DNA of 64,000 nucleotides from Variovorax paradoxus (GTDB lineage Bacteria; Pseudomonadota; Gammaproteobacteria; Burkholderiales; Burkholderiaceae_C): NCBI RefSeq assembly GCF_024734665.1, contig NZ_CP102931.1:3780001-3844000 (forward strand). The letters run 5' to 3'. This document shows positions 1-9,065 of the stretch, in pieces. Position 1 is the first letter of the stretch, and every line of letters starts with the position of its first letter. The position numbers and the translations under genes were made by a program. The notes under the pieces were generated by a model, which had not been told where the DNA came from, searched no databases, and saw only the letters and a program-made list of their open reading frames with translations.

Positions 1-1
1 C

Positions 2-946
2 ATCGTGAACGAGCCGCTGACCATCGCGCTCGACATGACGGTGGCCGGCGACCGGCTGCTGCTCGATTTTTCGCGCACCTCGCCGCAATGCGCGGGGCCT
101 GTGAACATCTCGCGCGCCACGGCGGTGGCCGCCTGCTACGTCGCGCTCAAGCACCTGTTCCCCGATGTCCCCGCCAATGCCGGCGTGCTCGATGCGGTGG
201 ACTTCAACATTCCCGACAAGCTCGTGATCAGCTGCGAGCGCCCGCGCCCGGTCGGCGGCTACACCGAAACCATCCTGCGCATGATCGACGTGATCTTCAG
301 CGCGGCGGCGCAGGCCGACCCGACGCGCGCCGTGGCGCAGGCCTACGGCACGATCAACGCGCTGTCGATCGCGGGCCACCGCAGCGACAAGGGCCGCGAA
401 GGCCAGCGCTGGGTGATGTTCAGCTTCTTCGGCGGCGGCCATGGCGGCCACTCGGGCGGCGACGGGCTCTCGCACGGCAATGCGCCGATCTCGACCGCGA
501 CGATTCCGCCGCTCGAAATTCTCGAAGCCGCCTACCCCGTGCGCTTCACCGAATGGTCGCTGCGCGCCGATTCGGGCGGCGACGGAAAACACCGCGGCGG
601 CCTCGGCGCCGTCTACGAAATCGAGCTGCTGGAGAAAGACGCCGAAGTGTTCGTCTTCGGCGAGCGCGGCACCTCGCCGCCCAAGGGCATCGCGGGCGGC
701 GGCGAAGGCGCGGTCAACAAGTTCAGCTACGAGAACGCGGGCGAGTGGCACACGCCGCCCATGGTGTCGAAGATGCGTGGCATCCAGCTCACGCGCGGCG
801 AGCGCGTGCGGCTCGAAACGCCCGGCGGCGGCGGCTGGGGCCACGCGGCCGATCGGCCTGCGCAACAGCGCGAGGCCGACAGCGCGATGGGCTATGTGAC
901 AACCGGCACCCCCACCGGCGGCAGCAAGAAGAAGGCGTCCGAATGA
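2..946 (+). CDS. hyuB: Hydantoinase B / oxoprolinase subunit, C-terminal part (5' end outside window)
   Basis: This is the C-terminal 314 residues or so of a HyuB-family subunit, which with HyuA forms an enzyme that opens hydantoins, 5-oxoproline or related cyclic amides. The family C-terminus is clear: a Gly/His-rich stretch GGGHGGHSGGDGLSHGNAP near visible residue 140, then the block RADSGGDGKHRGGLGAVYEI, and a final ETPGGGGWG motif. HyuB proteins are usually 500-600 residues, so roughly the first 200-250 residues lie before the window. The TGA stop overlaps the ATG of the next gene (ATGA at 943-946), so the two are translationally coupled. The true substrate cannot be read from sequence. 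Confidence 0.9.
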   Translation: MVNEPLTIALDMTVAGDRLLLDFSRTSPQCAGPVNISRATAVAACYVALKHLFPDVPANAGVLDAVDFNIPDKLVISCERPRPVGGYTETILRMIDVIFSAAAQADPTRAVAQAYGTINALSIAGHRSDKGREGQRWVMFSFFGGGHGGHSGGDGLSHGNAPISTATIPPLEILEAAYPVRFTEWSLRADSGGDGKHRGGLGAVYEIELLEKDAEVFVFGERGTSPPKGIAGGGEGAVNKFSYENAGEWHTPPMVSKMRGIQLTRGERVRLETPGGGGWGHAADRPAQQREADSAMGYVTTGTPTGGSKKKASE

Positions 947-2997
947 CTTCCACTGATAAATCCCTTGTCGTCGGCGTCGATGTCGGCGGCACCTTCACCG
1001 ACCTCTTCGTGCTCGACGAGGCCCACGGTACGGCGCGCATCGTCAAGGTGCCCTCCACGCGCGGCGAAGAAGCGCGCGGCTTCATGAACGGCGTGGCACG
1101 CGTGGCCGACTCGGCCGCGGCCATCGCCACCATCGTGCACGGCACCACGGTGGGCACCAACGCGCTGCTCGAACGCAAGGTGGCGCGCACCGGCATCATC
1201 ACCACGCGCGGTTTCCGTGACGTGCTCGAGATGCGCCGCCGCGACCGGCCCGAGACCTGGGGCCTGCGTGGCAGCTTCACACCGGTGGTGCCGCGCGACC
1301 TGCGCCGCGAAGTCGACGAGCGCGTGCTCGCCGACGGCACGCTGCACACCGCAGTCGATCTGGACCAGGTGCGCGCCGAAGCCCGCTCGCTGCTCGAAGC
1401 CGGCTGCGAGGCCGTGTGCGTGTTCTTCATCAACACCTACGCGAACCCCGAGAACGAGCGCCTCGCCGTCGCGGCGGTGCGCGCGCTCTGGCCCAACCCG
1501 CACGTCACCTCGGCCAGCGAAGTGCTGCCCGAGATCCGCGAGTTCGAGCGCTGCTCGACCGCCACGCTCAACGCCGCACTGCAGCCCGTGGTGGGCGGCT
1601 ACCTCGAGCGGCTCGAATCCGACCTGCGCGGCCAGGGCTTTGCCGGCGAGCTGCTGGTGGTGCAGAGCAACGGCGGCGTGATGTCGCGGCAGACCGCGAG
1701 CGACCTGCCGGTGCGCACGGCGCTGTCAGGCCCGGCGGCCGGCGTGATCGCCTGCGCGGCCATTGCGCGCGCGGCGGGCTTTCCGAACGCGATTACCGGC
1801 GACATGGGCGGCACCTCGTTCGACGTGTCGCTGGTGGCGAACGGCGAAGCCGCATTGGCCGCGCAGACCGCGATCGAGTTTGGCATGGTGATCCGCTCGC
1901 CGATGATCCAGATCGAAACCATCGGCGCCGGCGGCGGCTCCATCGCCTCGGTGGATGCGAGCGGCATGCTGCAGGTCGGCCCCGAGTCGGCCGGCAGCGT
2001 GCCGGGTCCGGCCTGCTACGGGCGCGGCAACATGCGCCCGACGGTGACCGATGCGAACGTGCTGCTGGGCCGCATCGCCGCCGATCGCCCACTGGGTGGA
2101 GGACTGCTCGCGGCACTGGATGCGCAGAAGTCGCGCCAGGCGATCGAGGAGCACGTCGCCCGGCCACTCGGCCTGGACGTGCACGCGGCCGCGGAAGCCA
2201 TCCTCACCGTGGCCAATGCGCGCATGGCGGGCGCGATCCGCCTCGTGTCCATCGAACGCGGCCACGACCCGCGTCGCTTCGCCTACATGCCTTTCGGCGG
2301 CGGCGGTGCGCTGCATGTGTGCGCGATGATGCGCGAGGTGGGCGTCGCGACCGGCATCGTGCCGCGCTACCCCGGTGTGACCTCGGCCCTCGGCTGCGTG
2401 ATCGCCGACATGCGCCACGACGCGGTGCAGACCCTCAACAAGCCTTTGACCGAGCTCGATGTGGGTGACCTGCAGCGCCGCATCGACGAACTGGCCGCGA
2501 GCTGCCAGCAGCGCCTGGATTCATCGGGCGTGCGCTTCGACCAGGTGCGCGAGGTCATCGCACTCGACATGCTCTACGCGGGCCAGACGCACACTCTGCC
2601 CGTGGTGCTCGCCGACGCGGGCAAGGCGCCAATCACGGCCGCATCGATCCGCGCCGCATTCGAGGCCAGCTACACCGCCGCATTCGGCCGGGTGCTCGAA
2701 GGCATTCCGGTCCGCGTGATGAACCTGCGTTATGCACGCATCGGCGTGCGACCGAAGTTCGACCTGAAGGTGCTGGCACCCGAAGGGCGGGGCAGCATCG
2801 TGCCGCTGGGCACGCAGCGCGTGTTCCACCACGGCCAGTGGCACGAGGCGGTGCGCTACGCTCGGCTCGACCTGCCAGTGGCTGCGCGCATCGAAGGCCC
2901 TGCAATCCTCGAACAGGCCGACACCACCGTGTGGCTCGAACCCGGATTCCATGCCGAGGTCGACGCGCACGGCAACCTTCTGGTGAGGCTGTCATGA
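943..2997 (+). CDS. hyuA: Hydantoinase A / oxoprolinase subunit (actin-like ATPase fold)
   Basis: A 684-residue HyuA-family protein, partner of the upstream HyuB, expected to couple ATP hydrolysis to opening of a cyclic amide. Visible motifs are the N-terminal phosphate-binding loop VVGVDVGGTFTD (residues 9-20), VHGTTVGTNALLE, the central SGPAAGV and DMGGTSFDVSL blocks, and IGAGGGSIA followed by GPACYGRG. The ATG at 943 overlaps the hyuB stop and lines up with the family N-terminus; longer upstream reading in this frame is antiparallel-composition noise. Its stop overlaps the next ATG at 2994. Acetone carboxylase and N-methylhydantoinase subunits share this fold, so a carboxylase role is possible but less likely in this context. 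Confidence 0.92.
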   Translation: MTSTDKSLVVGVDVGGTFTDLFVLDEAHGTARIVKVPSTRGEEARGFMNGVARVADSAAAIATIVHGTTVGTNALLERKVARTGIITTRGFRDVLEMRRRDRPETWGLRGSFTPVVPRDLRREVDERVLADGTLHTAVDLDQVRAEARSLLEAGCEAVCVFFINTYANPENERLAVAAVRALWPNPHVTSASEVLPEIREFERCSTATLNAALQPVVGGYLERLESDLRGQGFAGELLVVQSNGGVMSRQTASDLPVRTALSGPAAGVIACAAIARAAGFPNAITGDMGGTSFDVSLVANGEAALAAQTAIEFGMVIRSPMIQIETIGAGGGSIASVDASGMLQVGPESAGSVPGPACYGRGNMRPTVTDANVLLGRIAADRPLGGGLLAALDAQKSRQAIEEHVARPLGLDVHAAAEAILTVANARMAGAIRLVSIERGHDPRRFAYMPFGGGGALHVCAMMREVGVATGIVPRYPGVTSALGCVIADMRHDAVQTLNKPLTELDVGDLQRRIDELAASCQQRLDSSGVRFDQVREVIALDMLYAGQTHTLPVVLADAGKAPITAASIRAAFEASYTAAFGRVLEGIPVRVMNLRYARIGVRPKFDLKVLAPEGRGSIVPLGTQRVFHHGQWHEAVRYARLDLPVAARIEGPAILEQADTTVWLEPGFHAEVDAHGNLLVRLS

Positions 2998-3608
2998 GCA
3001 CAGGCAAGAAATCCGTTGCAGCGAAGACCGCGCTGGTCGTCATCGACCTGCAGAACGACTTTCTCGATGCCAGCGGTGCCTATGCGCGCGGTGGCGACAC
3101 CAATCCGCCGGCGCTGCTGCTGCCGGTGCGCGTGGCCGAGGTGGCGCGTGCGCTCAAGGCGGCGGGTGGCCTCGTGGCCGCAAGCCAGTTCACGCTGTGG
3201 CCGAACGCGGCCGGCGAACCGATGGTGTCGCCGCACCTCAAGGCGATGCGCCCTTATCTGAAAAAAGGCGACTTCGCGCCCGGCAGCTGGGGCCAGGCGA
3301 ACGTCGACGCGTTGACCGGGCTGGTCGACGTGACGGTGAGCAAGGTCGCGTACTCGGCCTTCTTCAACACACAGCTCGACTGGGTGCTGCGCCACGCCGG
3401 CATCGACACGGTGGCGGTCTGCGGCATCGTCACCAATGGCGGCGTCGCGAGCACCGTGCGCGATGCGCACATGCGCGACTACCGCACGCTGGTGCTGTCC
3501 GATGGCTGCGCGGCCTTCGGCGAAGAACGCCACCAGACCTCGCTGGCCGACATGCGCAACGTGGCCGAGGTGACGGACTGCACAACCTTCATCGCATCGC
3601 TCGCATGA
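2994..3608 (+). CDS. Isochorismatase-family cysteine hydrolase (probable amidase)
   Basis: A 204-residue cytoplasmic hydrolase with the isochorismatase-family catalytic triad: Asp18 in VVIDLQNDF, Lys117 in VSKVAYSAF and Cys143 in VCGIVTNGGV. Presence of the nucleophilic Cys points to amide hydrolysis (N-carbamoylsarcosine amidase, maleamate amidase, nicotinamidase type) rather than isochorismate cleavage, where Cys is absent. It is coupled to hyuA and to the next gene by ATGA overlaps. In this setting it most plausibly hydrolyses the linear amide or carbamoyl product released by the HyuAB ring-opening step. The exact substrate is unknown. Confidence 0.88.
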   Translation: MSTGKKSVAAKTALVVIDLQNDFLDASGAYARGGDTNPPALLLPVRVAEVARALKAAGGLVAASQFTLWPNAAGEPMVSPHLKAMRPYLKKGDFAPGSWGQANVDALTGLVDVTVSKVAYSAFFNTQLDWVLRHAGIDTVAVCGIVTNGGVASTVRDAHMRDYRTLVLSDGCAAFGEERHQTSLADMRNVAEVTDCTTFIASLA

Positions 3609-5020
3609 CGACAAAGCCTCCGCGCCACATCCGTCGCGCCGCGCAGGTCGAGGCCGAAGTGCACGTGCCGGTGGCCATCGTCGGCGGCGGCGCCTGCGGG
3701 CTCACGACCGCACTGATGCTGAGCGATGCGGGCGTGGCCTCTGTGGTGCTGGAGCGCGACGCGCTGCCGAGCGGATCGACCGCGCTGTCCTCCGGCTTCA
3801 TCCCCGCGCCCGGCACTCGCGCGCAGCGAGCGCATGGCGTACATGACGACAGCGCCGGGCGCTTCGCCGCCGACATCCAGGCCAAGGCCCATGGCCACGC
3901 CGCACCTGCGCTGGTCGAGGCCTATGCGGCGTCCATCGGTCCGGCGCTCGATGCGCTGCAGGAACGGCACGGCCTGCTGTGGATGCTGCTCGACGGCTTT
4001 CTCTATCCGGGTCACAGCGTGCATCGCATGCATTCGCTGCCGCAGAAAACCGGTGCGTCGCTGATGGCGGCCTTGCAAGCGGCCGTCGAGGCGGCGGGCA
4101 TTCCCGTGCTGACGCAAGCGCTGGTCGACACTCTGGTGCTCGATGCCGAAGACCGCGTGATCGGCGTCGACTACTTGCGCCCCGATGGCAGCCGCGAAAC
4201 GCTGGCCTGCGATGCGCTGCTGCTCGCCTGCAATGGCTTCGGCGGCAACGCGGAAATGGTCCGCACGCTGCTGCCCGAGATGGCCGAAGCCACCTTCGGC
4301 GGTCACGTCGGCAACGACGGCAGCGCGATCCTGTGGGGCCAATCGCTGGGCGCACGTCTGCGCGACCTCGGTGGCTACCAGGGCCATGGCTCGTGGGTCA
4401 CGCCGCAAGGGGCGCTGATGTCGTGGGCCGTGATGATGGAAGGCGGCGTACAGCTCAACTGCGAAGGCCTGCGCTTTCACGACGAGACGCAGGGCTACTC
4501 GGAAGCCGCGGTGCACGTGCTCGCGCAACCGGGCGGCATTGCCTGGAACGTGTTCGACACGCCGCTGCTCGCACTGGCGCGGGGCTTCCCCGACTTCTGC
4601 GAGGCCGAAGCGGCGGGCGCGTTGCGCCGCTGCGAATCGGTGGCTTCGCTGGCGGATTGCATCGGCTGCGAGCCTTCCGTGCTGCAAGGCACGTTCGACG
4701 CCATGCGCGCCAGCACGCCACCGCCCGATGGCCGCGTGTTCGCACGCGCGCTCGAAGCGCCGTACTTCGCAGTGAAGGTTACGGGCGCGCTGTTCCACAC
4801 CCAAGGCGGCCTCGACACCGCGCCCGACATGCGCGTGCTGCGGCACGACGGCACGCCCTTCACCAACCTGTTCGCCGCCGGTGGCGCGGCGGGCGGTGTT
4901 TCTGGCGATGAGGTGTGGGGTTATCTCTCCGGCAACGGCCTGCTGAGTGCGGTGGCCGGAGGCTACATCGCGGCGCACACTGCCGCTGCATTGAGCCATT
5001 CGACGAAAGCGTCTCCATGA
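3605..5020 (+). CDS. FAD-dependent oxidoreductase of the fumarate reductase / KstD flavoprotein type
   Basis: A 471-residue flavoprotein. The dinucleotide-binding motif VAIVGGGACG lies at residues 23-32 and is followed by LERD; the second FAD-contacting block AAGGAAGGVSG with a GNGLLSA helix lies near the C-terminus, as in succinate dehydrogenase/fumarate reductase flavoprotein subunits and 3-ketosteroid dehydrogenases. No signal peptide or membrane segment is seen, so it is probably cytoplasmic. The start is the ATG overlapping the upstream stop. It likely dehydrogenates or reduces a C-C bond next to a carbonyl in the operon's intermediate. The acceptor is not evident from the sequence. Confidence 0.85.
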   Translation: MTTKPPRHIRRAAQVEAEVHVPVAIVGGGACGLTTALMLSDAGVASVVLERDALPSGSTALSSGFIPAPGTRAQRAHGVHDDSAGRFAADIQAKAHGHAAPALVEAYAASIGPALDALQERHGLLWMLLDGFLYPGHSVHRMHSLPQKTGASLMAALQAAVEAAGIPVLTQALVDTLVLDAEDRVIGVDYLRPDGSRETLACDALLLACNGFGGNAEMVRTLLPEMAEATFGGHVGNDGSAILWGQSLGARLRDLGGYQGHGSWVTPQGALMSWAVMMEGGVQLNCEGLRFHDETQGYSEAAVHVLAQPGGIAWNVFDTPLLALARGFPDFCEAEAAGALRRCESVASLADCIGCEPSVLQGTFDAMRASTPPPDGRVFARALEAPYFAVKVTGALFHTQGGLDTAPDMRVLRHDGTPFTNLFAAGGAAGGVSGDEVWGYLSGNGLLSAVAGGYIAAHTAAALSHSTKASP

Positions 5021-5880
5021 CGAACCCTTCCTTCAAGGCCCGGCTCGCACGCCACGACATCGTGCTTGCGCCCGGCGTGTACGACGCGCTCAGCGCCCTC
5101 GTGGCCGAGCAGGCCGGCTTCGAGGCGCTCTACCTCTCGGGCGCCTCCATCGCCTACACGCGGCTCGGCCGTTCCGACGTCGGCCTCACCACCTACACCG
5201 AGGTGGCCGACACCCTGGCCCGCATCACCGAGCGCGTGAGGCTGCCTGTGATCGTCGATGCCGACACCGGTTTCGGCAACGCGCTCAACACCCAGCGCAC
5301 AGTGCGCGGCTTCGAGCGCGCGGGCGCGGCGATGGTGCAGATCGAAGACCAGACCTTTCCCAAGCGCTGCGGCCACCTCGACGGCAAGGCCGTGGTGCCC
5401 GAGCGCGAGATGGTCGGCAAGCTCAAGGCCGCACTGGACGCGCGCGCCTCGAGCGACACGCTGATCCTCGCGCGCACCGATGCGGTGGCGGTCGAAGGGC
5501 TAGCCGCTGCTCTGGACCGCGCCGAGGCGTACCTCGAATGCGGCGTGGACGCGCTCTTCATCGAGGCGCTGCGCTCGCCCGAGCAAATGGACGCGGCCTG
5601 CCGGCGCTTCGGCGACCGCGTGCCGCTCCTGGCCAACATGGTCGAAGGCGGCAAGACACCGATCCAGGACGCGGACGCGCTGCAGAAGCACGGCTTTCGC
5701 ATCGCGATCTTTCCAGGCGGCACGGCGCGCGCGGTGGTGCACACGCTGCGGGGCTACTACGCGAGCCTGCATCAGCACCGCACCACGCAGCCGTGGCGCT
5801 CGCAAATGCTGGACTTCGATGAGCTCAACGAAGTGGTCGGCACACCAGATTTGATACGCAACGGGCAGAAGTACGAATAA
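5017..5880 (+). CDS. Isocitrate lyase / PEP mutase family C-C lyase
   Basis: A 287-residue TIM-barrel enzyme. It keeps VIVDADTGFG (acidic metal ligands at 81 and 83) and the active-site loop KRCGH at residues 116-120 with the catalytic Cys118. That loop is the hallmark of isocitrate, 2-methylisocitrate and dimethylmalate lyases rather than of phosphonopyruvate mutase, so the enzyme probably splits a 2-hydroxy di- or tricarboxylate into a keto acid plus a dicarboxylate. It is the last gene of the five-gene chain, entered through an ATGA overlap. Its TAA stop is one base from the stop of the convergent mdcH gene. The exact substrate is not predicted. Confidence 0.86.
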   Translation: MTNPSFKARLARHDIVLAPGVYDALSALVAEQAGFEALYLSGASIAYTRLGRSDVGLTTYTEVADTLARITERVRLPVIVDADTGFGNALNTQRTVRGFERAGAAMVQIEDQTFPKRCGHLDGKAVVPEREMVGKLKAALDARASSDTLILARTDAVAVEGLAAALDRAEAYLECGVDALFIEALRSPEQMDAACRRFGDRVPLLANMVEGGKTPIQDADALQKHGFRIAIFPGGTARAVVHTLRGYYASLHQHRTTQPWRSQMLDFDELNEVVGTPDLIRNGQKYE

Positions 5881-5881
5881 G

Positions 5882-6799
5882 CTAAGCCGCTGTCATGCAT
5901 TTCTGAACGTAGCGCGCAATGGCTTCCACGCTACGAAATTCGTCTACGGAGCGTGCTGGCGTATCGGCGTACTGGCCGTTCCACATGCGCGCCAATGCCC
6001 GCCCTGGACCAATCTCGATCACGCATGCCACTCGTCGCCCGGCGACGCTTTCCATGCATTCGTCCCACCGCACTATGTGATCGATCTGCATGGCCAACGC
6101 GTGCTTGAGTTCAGGCGGCTCGGCAACGCGGCCCGCCGCATCGCTGAAGAGAGGAACTCCGGCAGCACGAAACGCCAGCGGCGCAATGTGCGCAGCAAAG
6201 CCCTGCGCCGCCGCAGCCATCCACCGTGTATGTGATGCCACCTGCACATTGAGAAGCAAAGCGTGCACGCCCTGGCGTTGCGCCGCTTCGATTGCGAGCG
6301 GCAGCACGACTTGCAGGCCCCCGAGCACAACGCTGTCGATGCCGTTTCGTATGGCGACGACCAGATCGAATTCTTCGCACAGCCGTTCGAGCAGCGATTC
6401 GGTCACCCCGCTGACGCCCATCAGGCCTGTGGAATTCGACTCACCAGCACAGTCCATCAGCGCTGCGCGGCGATGCGCCAACTCAAGGGCCGTGTTCGCA
6501 TCGAAAACGCCAGCCGCCGAGAACGCCGCCAGTTCGCCAACACTGTAGCCGGCCGCCGCCGCTGGCGCTGGCGCTGGAAGACATGGGGCAAGCTGGGCCC
6601 ATGCAGCCAACGCCAGGCCTGTCAGCAGAACCTGGGCATTCGCATTGCGCCCCGCCCAAACGGGATCTTTTACGCATGCTCTCCAGTCATCGATGCCGAG
6701 TAACTGCTGCATGGCGTGCACCGTTTCATCATTCGCGAGCCAAGGCAGCATGTCGGGATGCTGCATGCCCTGGCCCGAAAAGACGACGGCGTAGCTCAT
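5882..6799 (-). CDS. mdcH: Malonate decarboxylase epsilon subunit, malonyltransferase MdcH
   Basis: A 305-residue FabD-type acyltransferase that loads malonyl groups onto the MdcC carrier protein. It begins MSYAVVFSGQGMQHPDM and has the nucleophile elbow GYSVGEL with Ser86; a His in VASHTRWM supplies the general base. The start chosen is the ATG whose first bases overlap the mdcB stop (6796-6799); a GTG 33 bases upstream is less likely. It is the last gene of the mdc operon and meets the plus-strand lyase gene tail to tail with one base between stop codons. Confidence 0.92.
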   Translation of the reverse strand: MSYAVVFSGQGMQHPDMLPWLANDETVHAMQQLLGIDDWRACVKDPVWAGRNANAQVLLTGLALAAWAQLAPCLPAPAPAAAAGYSVGELAAFSAAGVFDANTALELAHRRAALMDCAGESNSTGLMGVSGVTESLLERLCEEFDLVVAIRNGIDSVVLGGLQVVLPLAIEAAQRQGVHALLLNVQVASHTRWMAAAAQGFAAHIAPLAFRAAGVPLFSDAAGRVAEPPELKHALAMQIDHIVRWDECMESVAGRRVACVIEIGPGRALARMWNGQYADTPARSVDEFRSVEAIARYVQKCMTAA

Positions 6800-7671
6800 T
6801 CCGCCACGCCGCAGATGCGCTGCATCCAGCACGCCGCGGCCAGGGTATCCGCAGCGCCACCAGGCGACAGACGAAGCGCGACGAAGTCACGGTGAACCGC
6901 GTGTGCGGCTTCCATGCCCCCCTGCCCTGCTGCACCGCCCTTCGCAAGAAAATCGCGCGCTGCCTGCTGTGCGTCGCGCAGGCCCTGAATTCCGCCGCGG
7001 TGCGCCAGGTTGCTGTCGTCCAGTACAGCCATGACGGCGAACAAGGTATCGACACGCGCCTGCTCCGGGCTCAGACCGCGCCGCACCGCACGAAAAAGTG
7101 TCGGAACCGCCGTGTCGAACAACACCGGGAATCCAAGCGCGGCCTCTTGCGATGCGCTTCGCAATCCATGGCGGCGGGCCGCGATGCCGCCTGGCAAGGT
7201 GGAAACGCGGTCGCTGCGGGCCTGCAACGCATCGCCCCAATGTCGACGCAATGCGATCCGCAGTGCGGCTGGACGCGCCGGCTCCCCATCGCGTCGCGCC
7301 GCACCGGCGGCGGCACAGAGCAGGCCCAAGGTAAAGACGGCGCCGCGGTGTGTGTTCACGCCACCCGTCGCCTCCAACATCTGAGCCTCTGCGGCAATTC
7401 CACAAGCTTCCAGTGCGTTGAAAGGTGCATGCGCCTCGCCCAACTCAGCGATCTGCACGAAGTAGTGCCGCAGCGCAATGAGGCTTCGCATGAAGGTGTG
7501 TGCGTCCATGTCGTCATGACTGCCGTTGTCGACGAAGGACACCAGTCCTGGCTTCGGTGCCAACGCCAGCTCGTCGTACAGCGCCAGCGTTGCCGCGCAG
7601 CCGATTGCGTGCGATGAAGGCGGTGAAGAGAACGCTGTCCAGACGCGGGCGAGAGGTAACGCAGTGCTCAT
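6796..7671 (-). CDS. mdcB: Triphosphoribosyl-dephospho-CoA synthase MdcB
   Basis: A 291-residue CitG/MdcB-family enzyme that makes the precursor of the 2'-(5''-phosphoribosyl)-3'-dephospho-CoA prosthetic group of malonate decarboxylase from ATP and dephospho-CoA. The family blocks PKPGLVSFVDNGSHDDMD near residue 40 and GVNTHRGAVFTLGLL are present. The ATG at 7671 overlaps the mdcG stop, and MSTALPLARVW gives a compact N-terminus; reading further upstream would run through the mdcG tail. It partners MdcG, which transfers the cofactor to MdcC. Confidence 0.92.
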   Translation of the reverse strand: MSTALPLARVWTAFSSPPSSHAIGCAATLALYDELALAPKPGLVSFVDNGSHDDMDAHTFMRSLIALRHYFVQIAELGEAHAPFNALEACGIAAEAQMLEATGGVNTHRGAVFTLGLLCAAAGAARRDGEPARPAALRIALRRHWGDALQARSDRVSTLPGGIAARRHGLRSASQEAALGFPVLFDTAVPTLFRAVRRGLSPEQARVDTLFAVMAVLDDSNLAHRGGIQGLRDAQQAARDFLAKGGAAGQGGMEAAHAVHRDFVALRLSPGGAADTLAAACWMQRICGVAE

Positions 7672-8354
7672 GCCGCAAGCCCCATCTCTTGACTGTCTTC
7701 GGGCACGAAGGCGTTTGTCTCCAGGCGGGCACCGCACACGTGCTTTACGAGCACGCTGCGCGAATGTCCGGCCCGCCAGGCACTCCACTCGCGCCAATTG
7801 ACCGCGCTGCCATCGCGAAAGACAAGTTCGCCATCAAGCCGCAACCGCCCGGGCGCCTGGGCCTGCAGACAGGCAGCCACGAAGTCCGCGTGGCGTGCAT
7901 TGTCGACCGCGATCCACAAGTCCAGATCGGATCCCGGGTGCACGTACCGCAAGCCCGTGAGTTGTTGCCAACCATAGCTGCCGTAGGCGCGCACCTGCAC
8001 GCGCCCCACTTCGAACGCTGTCGCCAACCTGTGCCAGGCCGCGCGCGCATCGCGCGGCAGCAAATGCAGCACCTCGTTTGCGCGCGGAAATTCACCGAAG
8101 CACAGGATGGCCGAACGCGGCACCTGCAAGCTGAGCCGGCGGCGGCCCCAGTGAGTTGGCGCGGGAAGCCCGAGCGAGACAGTTTCCTCCTGCGCGGTCG
8201 CAAGCTCGTGTTGGCGTGTCACGACGAGCGGAAGGCCTCGATCTGCCCAGTGCGCGATGCACGCCCTGCCCTCGCAGTCCCATGGGCGGGCCAGCACTTG
8301 CGTCCAGCCCTGGCCGGAAAGGTGAGCGAGGCGATGGCGGCGCAGCAGCTTCAT
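7668..8354 (-). CDS. mdcG: Malonate decarboxylase holo-ACP synthase MdcG
   Basis: A 228-residue phosphoribosyl-dephospho-CoA transferase that attaches the prosthetic group to the serine of MdcC. It shows a nucleotidyltransferase signature: RAYGSYGWQ (Gly-Ser at 125-126) followed by GSDLDLWI with acidic residues Asp143 and Asp145. Length matches the family. The gene starts 9 bases after mdcE stops, and its stop overlaps the mdcB start, so it sits in the same transcript. Confidence 0.92.
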   Translation of the reverse strand: MKLLRRHRLAHLSGQGWTQVLARPWDCEGRACIAHWADRGLPLVVTRQHELATAQEETVSLGLPAPTHWGRRRLSLQVPRSAILCFGEFPRANEVLHLLPRDARAAWHRLATAFEVGRVQVRAYGSYGWQQLTGLRYVHPGSDLDLWIAVDNARHADFVAACLQAQAPGRLRLDGELVFRDGSAVNWREWSAWRAGHSRSVLVKHVCGARLETNAFVPEDSQEMGLAA

Positions 8355-8363
8355 GCCAGCACC

Positions 8364-9065
8364 TCAGGCAGCATCGAGCACACGTTGCGCCACGTCGGCG
8401 GCGAGCTTGCGGCCGCCGCGCAAGGCGCCATCCTTGGCACGTCGGTCTTCACCTGTCGCTTCGGACAATGCAGCACGCAACGCCACCTGCAGATTGCCCT
8501 CCCAGAGGGCGCGCACGCCGCCCATGGCCACGTAGTTGCCGACACCGGGTGCAAACACAGGATTCGACTCGGAAAGCTCAGTGAGCATGGCCTCGGGCAA
8601 CTTGGTCACGCGTGCCATCGCAGGGATGCGCATGACACGGATTTCCGCCTCGGGCAGCGCATCGCAGGCATCGGCGATCAGGCCCGAGGTGATGAAGCCG
8701 CCCGACAACGCCTGGTCGTACACCAGTCCAATCACTCGATGCCCATTCCGCCGCGCAAGGTCAATACACATGCCGAGGTGTGCCATGGCACGATTGATAC
8801 CGAGCAATTCGTCGCGTCGGCGCAGCTGCTGGCCCTGGGTATCGATGAGCAGCAGGATCGGTCGACCCGGATGCTGCGAGATCGTGTCAAGCACCACGCG
8901 GGCTTGCGCCAACGCGAGCCGAACGCCGATCGATGCGTGATTCGTTGTCCCGATGACCGTGAGCAACTCGCCCTCGAACAAGACCTCCCCTTGAAGAAAA
9001 TCGCCGGCCTCACGCATGCCGTGGAAGGGGCCAAAAAGTTGCGTGACCAACGTGTTCCATTTCAT
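8364..9065 (-). CDS. mdcE: Malonate decarboxylase gamma subunit MdcE
   Basis: A 233-residue carboxyltransferase-fold subunit. With MdcD it forms the malonyl-S-ACP decarboxylase that releases CO2 and leaves acetyl-S-ACP. The crotonase-like core LLLIDTQGQQLRRRDELLGI and the oxyanion-type stretch YDQALSGGFITSGL are visible. The ATG overlaps the mdcD stop (ATGA at 9062-9065). Confidence 0.92.
   Translation of the reverse strand: MKWNTLVTQLFGPFHGMREAGDFLQGEVLFEGELLTVIGTTNHASIGVRLALAQARVVLDTISQHPGRPILLLIDTQGQQLRRRDELLGINRAMAHLGMCIDLARRNGHRVIGLVYDQALSGGFITSGLIADACDALPEAEIRVMRIPAMARVTKLPEAMLTELSESNPVFAPGVGNYVAMGGVRALWEGNLQVALRAALSEATGEDRRAKDGALRGGRKLAADVAQRVLDAA

Noticed and set aside
88..942. In-frame upstream extension of hyuA through the hyuB region
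   Set aside because: The extension is Arg-rich shadow sequence; the family N-terminus and the ATGA overlap place the start at 943.
3479..4999. A 506-codon minus-strand frame opposite the FAD oxidoreductase
   Set aside because: The plus-strand flavoprotein has intact FAD motifs and coupled start and stop codons; the antisense translation has none.
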